NCBI GenBank assembly: GCA_945787105.1
Contig: CALZGZ010000186.1
Location: 1-32,307, forward strand
DNA from: an uncultured Gammaproteobacteria bacterium
GTDB taxonomy: Bacteria > Pseudomonadota > Gammaproteobacteria > Arenicellales > JAANXG01
Length of the DNA: 32,307 nucleotides
Reading direction: 5' to 3'
Shown here: positions 19,807 through 29,075 of the stretch, one piece after another
Layout: every line of letters starts with the position of its first letter
How positions within the stretch are numbered: the stretch's first letter is position 1
Notes under the pieces: generated by a model
Databases searched by the model: none
What the model was told of the DNA's origin: nothing
The model's input: only the letters and a program-made list of their open reading frames with translations
Made by a program: the position numbers and the translations under genes

Positions 19807-19890
19807 CCGCACATCGCACCAACGCGCCGGCGATTTACCAACCGGCCGACATCCGTTATCATCCGCGCACTCACATAGTGACGATATTCT

Positions 19891-20331
19891 ATGCAACGGT
19901 TATCATTTATCATTGCCCTGTCAGTGACGCTGTTACTCAGCGGCTGCATTCGCCCGTACAAAATCGACATTCAACAAGGTAACGTCGTCAGCGCTGAACA
20001 ACTCGAACAGTTGAAGACGGGTATGTCAAAGCGCGAAGTGCGCTACTTACTTGGCACCCCGTTGGTGGTGGATCCATTCCACAATGACCGTTGGGAGTAT
20101 TACTACTCTTTCAGGGCGGGAGGATCCAAACAGGCGGAACATCGGCGAATCACCATTGTGTTTGATAATGAGGCATTTCGCGGGATTCAAGGAGACGTTA
20201 TCGCCGGACAAAGCAGTACATTGCCGGCGCAGGCCGAGGCGTCCACTGGCGGTACGAAAATCACTGAACCACAACCGACGCAAAAAAAGGGAATATTTCG
20301 CCACGGTTGGGACAAGGTGTTCAGAAAATAG
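19891..20331 (+). CDS. bamE: outer membrane assembly lipoprotein BamE
   Basis: Lipobox 'LLLSGC', 'YKIDIQQGNVVSAEQLEQLKTGMSKREVRYLLGTPLVVDPFHNDRWEYYYSF'. Confidence 0.95.
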   Translation: MQRLSFIIALSVTLLLSGCIRPYKIDIQQGNVVSAEQLEQLKTGMSKREVRYLLGTPLVVDPFHNDRWEYYYSFRAGGSKQAEHRRITIVFDNEAFRGIQGDVIAGQSSTLPAQAEASTGGTKITEPQPTQKKGIFRHGWDKVFRK

Positions 20332-20351
20332 CGCCACGTACACGACAAGCG

Positions 20352-20666
20352 CTAACCGCTCCTCTTCTCCCGTCCCATTGTCTTGCCTTGCCCTGCAAGT
20401 TCCCGTCTGATTTCCTTTGGATCGGCGGTTAACGGACGATACACCTCCACCCGGTCGCCATCGGCGACCGGGTGGTCCAACGCCACGAGGCGGCCGAAGA
20501 TTCCCACTCTGTTGACCTTCAAATCAAGCCTGTGCCGTTCGATAAAGCCCGACTGATCCAGCACGTGTTTGACATCGCTGCCGGCCGGCACCGTGAGTTC
20601 GCGACGATATTGCCGCTCCGGCTCGGCATAAGCGACCTCGACATTGATGTTGCTATCGTTTCCCAT
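20352..20666 (-). CDS. rnfH: RnfH family ubiquitin-like protein
   Basis: 'INVEVAYAEPERQYRRELTVPAGSDVKHVLDQSG...VGIFGRLVALDHPVADGDRVEVYRPLTADPKEIRREL'. Confidence 0.92.
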   Translation of the reverse strand: MGNDSNINVEVAYAEPERQYRRELTVPAGSDVKHVLDQSGFIERHRLDLKVNRVGIFGRLVALDHPVADGDRVEVYRPLTADPKEIRRELAGQGKTMGREKRSG

Positions 20667-21090
20667 AGATCAATTGCGCGCGTTTATGGAACGCATCTAC
20701 TTGCGTGTTGGAGATGTGCGAAAAGACCGGTCCCACTAAGGCGGCGACCACCTTACTATCGAAATCAAAATGCAGATCCAACTCGATCTTGCACGCCTTT
20801 TCGTCCAGAGGCGTGAATCGCCACACGCCTTCCAGATTGCGGAATGGCCCCTCAACGTGCTTCATGGTGATTGATTCAAAGGGATTCATGGTATTTCTAG
20901 TCGTGAATTTTTTCTTTAATCCCTTGAACGCGATCATGATCGAGGCGATCACGGTATCGCCTTGTTCCGAAATCACGGTTGTAGCGTCGCACCAGTTTAG
21001 GAACTCCCCATACCGCGGAATATCCGCGACTAACGCATACATCTCCTCAACGCTATAGGGCACTAATGCCGAACGTTCGACTTTATGCAT
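20653..21090 (-). CDS. ratA: type II toxin-antitoxin RatA-like / coenzyme Q-binding (START) protein
   Basis: 'VERSALVPYSVEEMYALVADIPRYGEFLNWC' and 'HFDFDSKVVAALVGPVF'; overlaps rnfH. Confidence 0.92.
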   Translation of the reverse strand: MHKVERSALVPYSVEEMYALVADIPRYGEFLNWCDATTVISEQGDTVIASIMIAFKGLKKKFTTRNTMNPFESITMKHVEGPFRNLEGVWRFTPLDEKACKIELDLHFDFDSKVVAALVGPVFSHISNTQVDAFHKRAQLIYGKR

Positions 21091-22480
21091 TGAAATATTG
21101 ACCGAATAACAAATACAACAGCAACATACCTACCAGTACCGGTGACACGAAACGGGTAACGAATAACCAAATCTGAAACCCGGCATGACTCCTGAGTTGC
21201 AACTCTTCCCGGGAGTGTTCACGCTGAATTTTCCAACCCGCGAACAACGCAATCAGGATACCTCCTAGCGGTAGTGTAATGTTTGTCGTTACCAAATCGA
21301 AAATATCGAAAAAACCATTGGTTTTTGCCACGCCTAAAAAGCGGAACGAGAACGCCCAGTCGCTGAAAGACATGATTGTGAGTATGCCCAGCAACCAGGC
21401 AAACCCACCGGTGAGGACCGCGGAAAGCATGCGTCCGAGCCCGCGGGTTTCGGTCAGCCAGGCTACCGCCGGCTCGATCAACGAGATTGCCGACGTCCAC
21501 GCGGCGAACACCAATAATACAAAAAACAACGTCCCCCAGAATACACCACCGGGCATCTGCCCGAACGCGATCGGCAACGTTTCAAAGATCAACGAAGGGC
21601 CCGACGCGGGTTCCAAACCATTGGCAAACACGATCGGAAACACCGCTAGTCCCGCCAACAATGCCACCACTGTGTCCGCGCTTACGATCATGATCGTTGA
21701 TCCGGCGATCGACGATTGCTGCGGCAAATAGGAACCGTAAATCAGTATCGCGCCCATACCTAAACTCAGACTGAAAAACGCCTGACCCATCGCTCCAAGA
21801 ATCACCACTGGCGTGAGTTTGCTAAAGTCGGTCTTGAATAGAAATTTAAACGCCGCATCAAAGCCACCGCTTCCCATGGAATAAAACACCAACGCCAGCA
21901 AAAGAATGAATAACACCGGCATCATGAACTTAACCGCTTTCTCTAGTCCAGCCTGAACCCCGCGTGCTACGATGATGGTAGTCATCACCATAAATAAGGT
22001 GTGCCAAGCCAACACCGTGTGAGGATCGGTAACAAAAACTCCGAACAGAGCTTTGATACGTTCCGGATTTTGCAGCGCGAACACACCGCCCGCGGTGCGG
22101 AACACATAAGCAAGGGTCCACCCAGCGACCACGCTGTAAAAAGATAGAATCAAAAATCCGGTGGCCATGCCCAACCAACCCACAAACTGCCATGCCGGAC
22201 TAGCACCCTCATCGTGGGCCAGGATGCGCATCGTATTGACCGGACTGCGGCGTGCCCGGCGGCCCAACAATACCTCGGACATCATTATGGGGATACCGAT
22301 CAGAACGACGCAGACGAGATAAACGAGAACGAATGCCCCCCCACCACCTTGGCCCACCATATAGGGAAACTTCCAGATGTTGCCAAGTCCCACCGCCGAG
22401 CCCGTCGCCGCCAACACGAACACCCACCGCGAGGACCACTGGGCATGCACATAGTTGATGTGTACGTCCACCTTAACCAT
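21083..22480 (-). CDS. sodium-dependent transporter, SNF family
   Basis: 'WSSRWVFVLAATGSAVGLGNIWKFPYMVGQGGGGAFVLVYL' with multiple TM segments; overlaps ratA. Confidence 0.94.
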   Translation of the reverse strand: MVKVDVHINYVHAQWSSRWVFVLAATGSAVGLGNIWKFPYMVGQGGGGAFVLVYLVCVVLIGIPIMMSEVLLGRRARRSPVNTMRILAHDEGASPAWQFVGWLGMATGFLILSFYSVVAGWTLAYVFRTAGGVFALQNPERIKALFGVFVTDPHTVLAWHTLFMVMTTIIVARGVQAGLEKAVKFMMPVLFILLLALVFYSMGSGGFDAAFKFLFKTDFSKLTPVVILGAMGQAFFSLSLGMGAILIYGSYLPQQSSIAGSTIMIVSADTVVALLAGLAVFPIVFANGLEPASGPSLIFETLPIAFGQMPGGVFWGTLFFVLLVFAAWTSAISLIEPAVAWLTETRGLGRMLSAVLTGGFAWLLGILTIMSFSDWAFSFRFLGVAKTNGFFDIFDLVTTNITLPLGGILIALFAGWKIQREHSREELQLRSHAGFQIWLFVTRFVSPVLVGMLLLYLLFGQYFNA

Positions 22481-22619
22481 ATTCGATTGAACGCCTTAGA
22501 TCTGATGCTGCGTATCGTCCGCACGAAGTTTAGCGTAAAACTCCGAATCCATTATCGCGATGTGATTGACGATGCTGGCAAATTAGCTTTAGTGTTGCAT
22601 AACGACTGATATTGACTCG

Positions 22620-23096
22620 ATGGCCAAGAGCAAAACTAAACCTGCATCCAACACAATCGCACTCAACAAGAAGGCGCGGCACGACTATCACATCGAAGAG
22701 GAATTCGAAGCGGGCCTAGCGCTGGAGGGTTGGGAGGTCAAGAGCCTGCGCGATGGACGCGGCCAACTCAAGGAAAGCTACGTGATCGTGCGCCTTGGGG
22801 AGTTGTTCTTGTTTGGGGCGCACATCTCGCCGCTGCTATCGGCTTCCAGCCACATCCACCCGGATCCGACCCGCACCCGCAAATTGTTGATGCAGCGGAC
22901 TGAGATCGATCGTCTCATCGGCGCCGTAGAACGCCGTGGCTACACGCTGGTACCGCTGGCCCTGTATTGGAGATCCGGACGCGTGAAACTCAAGATTGCC
23001 CTCGCCAAGGGCAAAAAGCTCCATGATAAGCGCGCCGCCATCAAGCAACGGGAATGGGAACGGGATAAACAACGGCTGCACAAGTTAACCCGCTAA
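22620..23096 (+). CDS. smpB: SsrA-binding protein SmpB
   Basis: '[39 protein letters not shown]' and C-terminal basic tail. Confidence 0.97.
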   Translation: MAKSKTKPASNTIALNKKARHDYHIEEEFEAGLALEGWEVKSLRDGRGQLKESYVIVRLGELFLFGAHISPLLSASSHIHPDPTRTRKLLMQRTEIDRLIGAVERRGYTLVPLALYWRSGRVKLKIALAKGKKLHDKRAAIKQREWERDKQRLHKLTR

Positions 23097-23357
23097 ACGA
23101 TAGCCCGGGCGCGGCGTTTGCTGATTTGCGGGCGCTGCGGGGTACAAGGCGCGCGGATCGGTCCAGGAGGCGTGGATTTGAACCCTAGCAAACGCCTGTA
23201 ATGGCTGAAAAATGCGTGACAACTTGTGCGGATCGGCGGGATTTCACCGCCATGCAATCGGTATTAAACTCGGTCCCCCGACGGTGCCGCCTATCGTTCC
23301 GGCGGACGCGCCATACCACTGGAAATACCGTATAATAGACCCCATATATCACCTCAT

Positions 23358-23713
23358 GGGGGCGACACGGCTTCGACGTGGGTCGCGAAACCATCGGGGC
23401 ATGCCGAGGTGCGGAATTCCTCGTAAATCCAGCCGCAAACCATTAGTTGCCAATAACGACAACTACCAACTAGCCGCTTAAATCCGGTTAGTCCTCTCAC
23501 CTGATTTGCCTACGGATTGGGATTCGAGGGGTCAAATCACATAGGATCGCGTAACGTTGCGTCCGTTAACGTTGCGTTAAATTCAAGCGGACTCGCTGAT
23601 CAGTACGCCCGTTCGCCGGTGTACGGTCAGTCAAACACAAGGGCGGACTAAGCATGTAGATCCGATGCGCGGAGGGCTTGCGGACGCGGGTTCGATTCCC
23701 GCCGCCTCCACCA
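23358..23713 (+). ncRNA. ssrA: tmRNA
   Basis: 5' GGGGGCGACACGGCTTCGACGTGGGT; 3' GCGGGTTCGATTCCCGCCGCCTCCACCA; acceptor pairing GGGGGCG/CGCCTCC with G-U at position 3; tag ORF 23449-23481 encodes ANNDNYQLAA*. Confidence 0.97.
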
Positions 23714-24029
23714 ATTAACGCTGTCGATTAGAGGGGAAACACTAAGTTATCCAGTTGGTTAGTGTGGTCATTCCCCCTGCATTGCTCTCTTTGAATCTCC
23801 GCAATTTTGTCCAAAAACGGTCCGATATTTGGAATCCGCAGGCACCAAGATTCACGATTTTCGTTATGATCGGAAATTCAGGGTCGTTTGCAGTGCTTTG
23901 ATAGCTTCCAGAAGGCCACGCAGAAATTGCAGTCTGTGCCTAAATGAGTGCATTATTTCTTGGACATCACGGACCGTGAAATAGGATCAGCGTAAATCAT
24001 AGACCCCTTGAGCAGAAGGAGGATAAATT

Positions 24030-24320
24030 ATGTACGCGCGTTTGGTTACACTCGCACTGAAACCTGGAAACCAGTCCACCGCAGAGGAATTGGCTGACAA
24101 AGCCGGCACCATCATGAAGACGATGCCGGGATTTGAGCACTTCACCTTCTTTCGCGACGAAGCCACCGGCCGTTATGGCAGTTTTAGTGTATGGCAGACT
24201 AAAGAAAATGCCGAGGCCGTCAGTCAAGCCACGGAACTCCATATCCGCGAGATGGTGAGTGACATCCTGACAGAGCCACCGTCTGTGCGAATCTTCGACG
24301 TATACGAGCCAAAGGAATAG
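24030..24320 (+). CDS. antibiotic biosynthesis monooxygenase (ABM) domain protein
   Basis: 96 aa 'MYARLVTLALKPGNQSTAEELADKAGTIMKTMPGFEHFTFFRDEATGRYGSFSVWQTKENAEA'; strong SD 'aaggaggat'. Confidence 0.82.
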   Translation: MYARLVTLALKPGNQSTAEELADKAGTIMKTMPGFEHFTFFRDEATGRYGSFSVWQTKENAEAVSQATELHIREMVSDILTEPPSVRIFDVYEPKE

Positions 24321-24341
24321 GCAACCGGGATGAGTAAAAAA

Positions 24342-24373
24342 GGTGCCCGGTAACTTTTCCCGGGCACCCTTCT
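24342..24373 (+). terminator. intrinsic terminator of the ABM gene
   Basis: ggtgcccgg-taactttt-cccgggcacc followed by a short, interrupted T tract (cttctta). Confidence 0.7.
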
Positions 24374-24623
24374 TACCTTGCACTTTAATACTTCCTGTTA
24401 CGGAGCGTACAGTAGGCGGTGATTTAAGGTGCCAGTATCCATTGTTTTTAATCCAAACATAAATGGTGCTGCTCCCGCAGGGCGGAAAAAGTACTCGCAT
24501 ACGCGGTGTGAGGCAGACTTTGTGCGTCCAACCAGGCGAAGACAAACAGTGGGCCGGTGTGCTTCAACCTGAATGCTTACAACTACCGCGCTCCTAACTT
24601 TGCTTCAAACCCTGGAGGTCATA

Positions 24624-24866
24624 ATGAAAACATCCCATGCAATACTGATCGGTTTCACGCTGGTCGCTATCACCGTTGTCTTCACCCGCGCCCCGGCTCG
24701 GGCTGCCGTAGGAGCATCTTCATATGAGGCGGTAACACCAGGCGACATGTCTGCCCACGGCAGTTTTGTTTGGCGAATCAATGCCGATACTGGACAGGTA
24801 TCAATTTGCAAATCAAACATAAATTTAACGGCTGCTCCTAAGTGCTCTATTTGGTCAGAAAAATAG
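24624..24866 (+). CDS. small secreted/periplasmic hypothetical protein
   Basis: ATG at 24624 preceded by SD 'ctggaggtcata'; signal-peptide-like 'MKTSHAILIGFTLVAITVVFTRAPARA'; C-terminal 'FVWRINADTGQVSICKS...PKCSIWSEK' with two Cys. Confidence 0.7.
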   Translation: MKTSHAILIGFTLVAITVVFTRAPARAAVGASSYEAVTPGDMSAHGSFVWRINADTGQVSICKSNINLTAAPKCSIWSEK

Positions 24867-25420
24867 AGCGCGGCCAATCGACCGCGGCCAAGTCACTGAT
24901 GGTTCATGTCGGTGGGTATCGCATCGGCGGCTAGCGGCACCACTAAAGGTTGAAACCGAACTCAGTGCGGTCTGTTTAAGGATTATGCTCGTGCTCCACA
25001 ACGCCTAGCGCAATCGAAATAGGATTGCTCGGAGTGTCTTTGCCCCCATATTTTGTTATCGCTACCCGGTTGCCGTCCTCTCTAAACTAGGTGCGCAGTT
25101 ATCGTACCGAAATTACTTTCACATGAGATTTCAAGTACCTGAAAAACGCAGTAATTGACTCGGTGTGAAAACCGTAAAACCCACCGACACAAAAAGTCGT
25201 GATCACTCGCCGATGGCTGAATGAACACCCAAAGACGTGAAGTGATGCGGACCCCCCCGGCGATGAACGATAGCCGTGTGACTCACTGAAAGAATCACGT
25301 TGATCAAAGAAAATTGCGCTGACTGAAAAAGATTTCTTCGAGTGTGATCAGAGTTACAGAATATTCGTGTGCGTTCTTGTTAGCATGATCATTGCAGGGA
25401 GTTTGAGGGTATTGCGATTG

Positions 25421-25450
25421 AGGCCGCCACAATAATGGCGGCCTTTTCTT
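25421..25450 (+). terminator. strong orphan intrinsic terminator
   Basis: aggccgcca-caataa-tggcggcct followed by tttctt; no plus-strand ORF in the track in the preceding ~550 nt. Confidence 0.88.
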
Positions 25451-25489
25451 GTTGTGTAGGTGATCAATAATGGATTTGAGAAAACGCAG

Positions 25490-25516
25490 TCAGACCCCGT
25501 TTTACACCGGGTCTGA
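25490..25516. repeat. inverted repeat downstream of sseA
   Basis: tcagaccc-cgttttacacc-gggtctga. Confidence 0.8.
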
Positions 25517-25532
25517 TCCATCTATCTCCATT

Positions 25533-26384
25533 TCATTCCGGGCCGGTCGCGATCGGACGCTGGGGATCGGTGATCCATTCGCTCCAAGACCCAGGATACA
25601 GCTTCGAACCGGACAATCCGGCAATCTCCATCGCCAACAGATTGTGACAGGCGGAGACCCCAGAACCACAGCTGTGCACCACCGCACTCCCGTCATATCC
25701 CTGCAAAAGTGTCGTAAATCGGGTTCGCAGGTTTGCGGCGGATTGAAATCGCCGGTCTTCGCCCAGATTCATCATATGGTACAGATTTACTGACCCCGGT
25801 ATGTGACCGGCTACCGAATCCACCGGCTCCACTTCGCCGGCATAACGTTTCGCACCACGCGCATCGATTACCAGTACCGCATCGGTGTTCATCGCGTCGA
25901 TCAATTGGTTCACATCCACCCACCGCGACCGGTCTGGCTGCGGCGTAAACACCTGGTGCGTGCTCGGCCTGACGTCCTGGTTTACCGGAAAGCCGGCGTC
26001 GTTCCACACCTGCCAACCACCGTCGAGCACCGCCGCTGCTTCGTGGCCCAGCCATTGCAGCATCCACCATAATCGTGCAGCGAACGCGCCGCCGGCATCA
26101 TCATAAGCCACTACTTGTTCGTTGTCGCCGATCCCATGCCGCGCTAACCAATCGCAGAAAAGACCGACATCAGGGAGTGGATGGCGGCCGCTGTCTACCC
26201 GCCGCGGTGCCGACAAATCCTCATCCAAATGAGCATAATGCGACCCGGGAATGTGGGAATGTTGATAATCGCGTCGCCCTCGTTCGGTATCATCGAGGGA
26301 AAATCGGCAGTCGAATACGATCCAACCCGGATCATCGATATGCTGTTTCAAGGTCTCAGCGGACACGATGGTCGAGAACGGCAT
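25533..26384 (-). CDS. sseA: sulfurtransferase (rhodanese tandem domain)
   Basis: 'IVFDCRFSLDD..', 'HIPGSHYAHLDEDL', active-site 'HSCGSGVSACHNLLAMEIAG'. ATG at 26384, with GTG at 26387 as an alternative. Confidence 0.93.
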   Translation of the reverse strand: MPFSTIVSAETLKQHIDDPGWIVFDCRFSLDDTERGRRDYQHSHIPGSHYAHLDEDLSAPRRVDSGRHPLPDVGLFCDWLARHGIGDNEQVVAYDDAGGAFAARLWWMLQWLGHEAAAVLDGGWQVWNDAGFPVNQDVRPSTHQVFTPQPDRSRWVDVNQLIDAMNTDAVLVIDARGAKRYAGEVEPVDSVAGHIPGSVNLYHMMNLGEDRRFQSAANLRTRFTTLLQGYDGSAVVHSCGSGVSACHNLLAMEIAGLSGSKLYPGSWSEWITDPQRPIATGPE

Positions 26385-26857
26385 CACTCACCTCTTTGTT
26401 CAGGATTACTCAATAAGCGTTGCAACAATGCTTTCGCTTGTTCATAGATGCCCGGCCGATGACTCTCGCGCGGGCCCGCTACGTTCAGTGTCTCAATCCG
26501 GTTAGTTTGCAGCCACCGCCTGAATCCATCAACCTCAGGGGGTTCCTTGGTCTCACTAATCCAACAGGGTTTATTCAGTCTCTCGGCGCAGACCTTAGTA
26601 AACAGTGTGCCCCCAGTGAGCCGTCCGTCGGTGATAATTAACGTGCCTTCCGAGTCACGTACATTCCATTCAGTGCGCTGGGCATATCGATCACTGGGAG
26701 TCTCTTGTAACGGGTAGAGCCCATCGATGTTATCGTCTTCCGCGCGCCGTCCAGCCGGGCACCACCCTCCGCAATCAATCGACAACGCCAGCGCAACGTC
26801 CAAAGCTGCGCGATCTACACCCGTTTGCCCGCCAGAAATAATTTTACTCAACGGCAT
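26384..26857 (-). CDS. YpsA-like putative molybdenum-carrier family protein
   Basis: 'ISGGQTGVDRAALDVALALSIDCGGWCPAGRRAEDDNIDGLYPLQETPS' signature. Start at MPLSKIISGGQ; stop overlaps the sseA start (TGATG). Confidence 0.85.
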   Translation of the reverse strand: MPLSKIISGGQTGVDRAALDVALALSIDCGGWCPAGRRAEDDNIDGLYPLQETPSDRYAQRTEWNVRDSEGTLIITDGRLTGGTLFTKVCAERLNKPCWISETKEPPEVDGFRRWLQTNRIETLNVAGPRESHRPGIYEQAKALLQRLLSNPEQRGE

Positions 26858-26926
26858 GTCGCGCCTTGCAATAGCTATGCCTTTAAGCGTACGCTGACGC
26901 ACGCGCTACGCACAAACCGATTGTTG

Positions 26927-27514
26927 ATGGACACCCTCACTATACCGCTGTTTCCCCTCAATACCGTGTTATTTCCTGGGGGCCCCATACCATTGCGCAT
27001 CTTCGAGCCCCGCTATCTCGAAATGGTCAGCCATTGCGTTAAGAAACAAACGCCATTCGGTGTATGTTTACTGCGCGCCGGGCAAGAGACTGAAACCCCC
27101 GCTGCACCCTATGAAATCGGCACCCTTGCCACTATCGTGGATTGGCACACGCTGCCGGATGGATTACTTGGGATTGTCGCCGAAGGTGGCGACCGTTTCA
27201 CAATCAAGGAAACCAAACTGCAATCCAATCAACTGTTGACCGCAGAGATTGCACTGATCCCCGGCGAACCACTGATCGATCTCCCGTCCAAGTATGCCAA
27301 ACTTGGTCACTTACTGTCCGAGATCATAGAAGACGCGGGACCGCTCTACGCCACAGTACAGCGACACTTTGACGACGCAAGCTGGGTGAGCTACCGGCTG
27401 GCGGAGATCCTGCCGTTGGACACAGTCGTTAAACAGTATCTGCTCGAAATGAGTAGTCCTCTCACGCGCCTGACTCATCTCCAATCCGCGTTGCGAAATC
27501 TATTTGACGCCTGA
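26927..27514 (+). CDS. LON peptidase substrate-binding domain protein
   Basis: 'IPLFPLNTVLFPGGPIPLRIFEPRYLEMV' and 'GVCLLRAG'. Start set at ATG 26927. Confidence 0.92.
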   Translation: MDTLTIPLFPLNTVLFPGGPIPLRIFEPRYLEMVSHCVKKQTPFGVCLLRAGQETETPAAPYEIGTLATIVDWHTLPDGLLGIVAEGGDRFTIKETKLQSNQLLTAEIALIPGEPLIDLPSKYAKLGHLLSEIIEDAGPLYATVQRHFDDASWVSYRLAEILPLDTVVKQYLLEMSSPLTRLTHLQSALRNLFDA

Positions 27515-27587
27515 CCGATGCTTCAGCATTTAATGCGACTGGTCTACAATATGAGTCCTTGCCGGCAAGATCTGTAATCCACCACAT

Positions 27588-27663
<76 letters not shown>

Positions 27664-27688
27664 TTTCTAACGCAATCCTTTCAATCAC

Positions 27689-28768
27689 TTAGCGAACCAA
27701 TATCAGTTTACTTCTATTCGTTTTTTCGTCGACCGTGACAAAATCGTGACATCCGTCCAGCTTGGCCACCGCTGCGCGCATATTTTCCGGTGCTAAATGC
27801 GCATAACGCTCGGTCATCTTGACCGTGCTGTGACCCAACAACGCCTTCACTTCTGCCAGCGGTACGTTGGCACTCACTAACCATGCGGCACAGGTATGAC
27901 GAAGATCATGAATGCGAAAATCATCAATCCCTGCTCTCTCACACGCAGTGGTAAAGGAACGCTTGACGTCCTGTATCCGGCGGCCGTTTTTGTGCGCAAA
28001 CACCCAAGGAGAGCCCGGGCAGTACTGCGCTCGCAATTGAGCACGCTTTAGGATGACCGACTTTGCCGATCGATTTAACGGCACGGATCGCCGACGCGCT
28101 GTTTTCGTGTGTTGCGCTTCCAAATAGAACAAATTGGATGACAGATCCACACGCGTCCATTCCAATCCCAACAACTCTTGTTTCCGGCAGCCCGTGTGCA
28201 AGGCCAAGCGAATGAAGTCCGCCAAATGCGAGGCATTGCTTTCCGCGTTCGCGGCCCGGATCAACGCCTCGCTCTGGGAACGGCTGATCCATCGCGCTCT
28301 GCCCTCGGGCTCCTTCAATTTACGTCCGCTCACGGGATTCGGGATATCCCAGTCCCACTCGCGTCGCGCATAGTTGATGGCCGCAGAAAGCAACCCAAGC
28401 TCCCGATTCACGGTCGCGTGTTTGACGCTCTTTTTACGCCATTCCACATACGCGCGTACATCCCTAGCGTATAAACCGTTTAATTCCATGCCGGAAAATT
28501 GCTCATGTAAATGCACCGCGGCATTGAGATCCCGCTGGTGGCTCTTCTTGTCCCTGGTTTCCTGAAGGTACGCCAACATCAACTCATCGAACGTTCGGCT
28601 CGGCTGCTCGTCCCATTGTTGCTGCCTAAAAGTTTCCAACTTCCATTTGGCTTCTAATCCTTCCGCTTCCTTTCTGTCCGTAGTCCCAGTAGATCTTCTA
28701 ACTCTTTTGCCACTTGCGTCGGTGAGGTCCACCCACCAGAAGCGGCTGTCTTTGCGTTTGTACGGCAT
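27689..28768 (-). CDS. tyrosine-type site-specific integrase
   Basis: 'HTGCRKQELLGLEWTRVDL', 'HDLRHTCAAWLVSANVPLAEVKALLGHSTVKMTERYAHL' (R...HxxR...H...Y). Abuts the tRNA 3' end. Confidence 0.96.
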   Translation of the reverse strand: MPYKRKDSRFWWVDLTDASGKRVRRSTGTTDRKEAEGLEAKWKLETFRQQQWDEQPSRTFDELMLAYLQETRDKKSHQRDLNAAVHLHEQFSGMELNGLYARDVRAYVEWRKKSVKHATVNRELGLLSAAINYARREWDWDIPNPVSGRKLKEPEGRARWISRSQSEALIRAANAESNASHLADFIRLALHTGCRKQELLGLEWTRVDLSSNLFYLEAQHTKTARRRSVPLNRSAKSVILKRAQLRAQYCPGSPWVFAHKNGRRIQDVKRSFTTACERAGIDDFRIHDLRHTCAAWLVSANVPLAEVKALLGHSTVKMTERYAHLAPENMRAAVAKLDGCHDFVTVDEKTNRSKLILVR

Positions 28769-29070
28769 ACGTTTACCTCCTGTTGACGCACGCCAAGTCC
28801 CACGCAGGAAACATTATGCGAGAGTCTGACTTGACGCGCCACCCAATCTTGAACCGCCTTCGCAGGGATTCGCACCACGCGGCCGATCTTGACCCTTGGA
28901 AGCTCTCCTCGCTGCAACATGCGGTGAACGGTTTTTGTTGAAATCCCTCCCAACTGTCGTGCTGTTTCTTCAACGTCCCATAGCAACCGGTCATGAGGCC
29001 GGTGTTCCACCCTAGCCCCCTCGATTGGTTCATTCTGGATTGCACGTAATTGCTTGATTTGCGAATCCAA
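28654..29070 (-). CDS. helix-turn-helix excisionase-like protein
   Basis: 'LLWDVEETARQLGGISTKTVHRMLQRGELPRVKIGRVVRIPAKAVQDWVARQV' resembles the HTH_17/excisionase type. Overlaps the integrase start by 115 nt in a different frame. Confidence 0.75.
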   Translation of the reverse strand: MDSQIKQLRAIQNEPIEGARVEHRPHDRLLWDVEETARQLGGISTKTVHRMLQRGELPRVKIGRVVRIPAKAVQDWVARQVRLSHNVSCVGLGVRQQEVNVCRTNAKTAASGGWTSPTQVAKELEDLLGLRTERKRKD

Positions 29071-29075
29071 CGCCG

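Noticed and set aside
23212-23481. 89-aa ORF ending in ANNDNYQLAA
   Set aside because: Only the last codons are translated, as the tmRNA tag; the rest spans the intergenic region and the tmRNA 5' domain.
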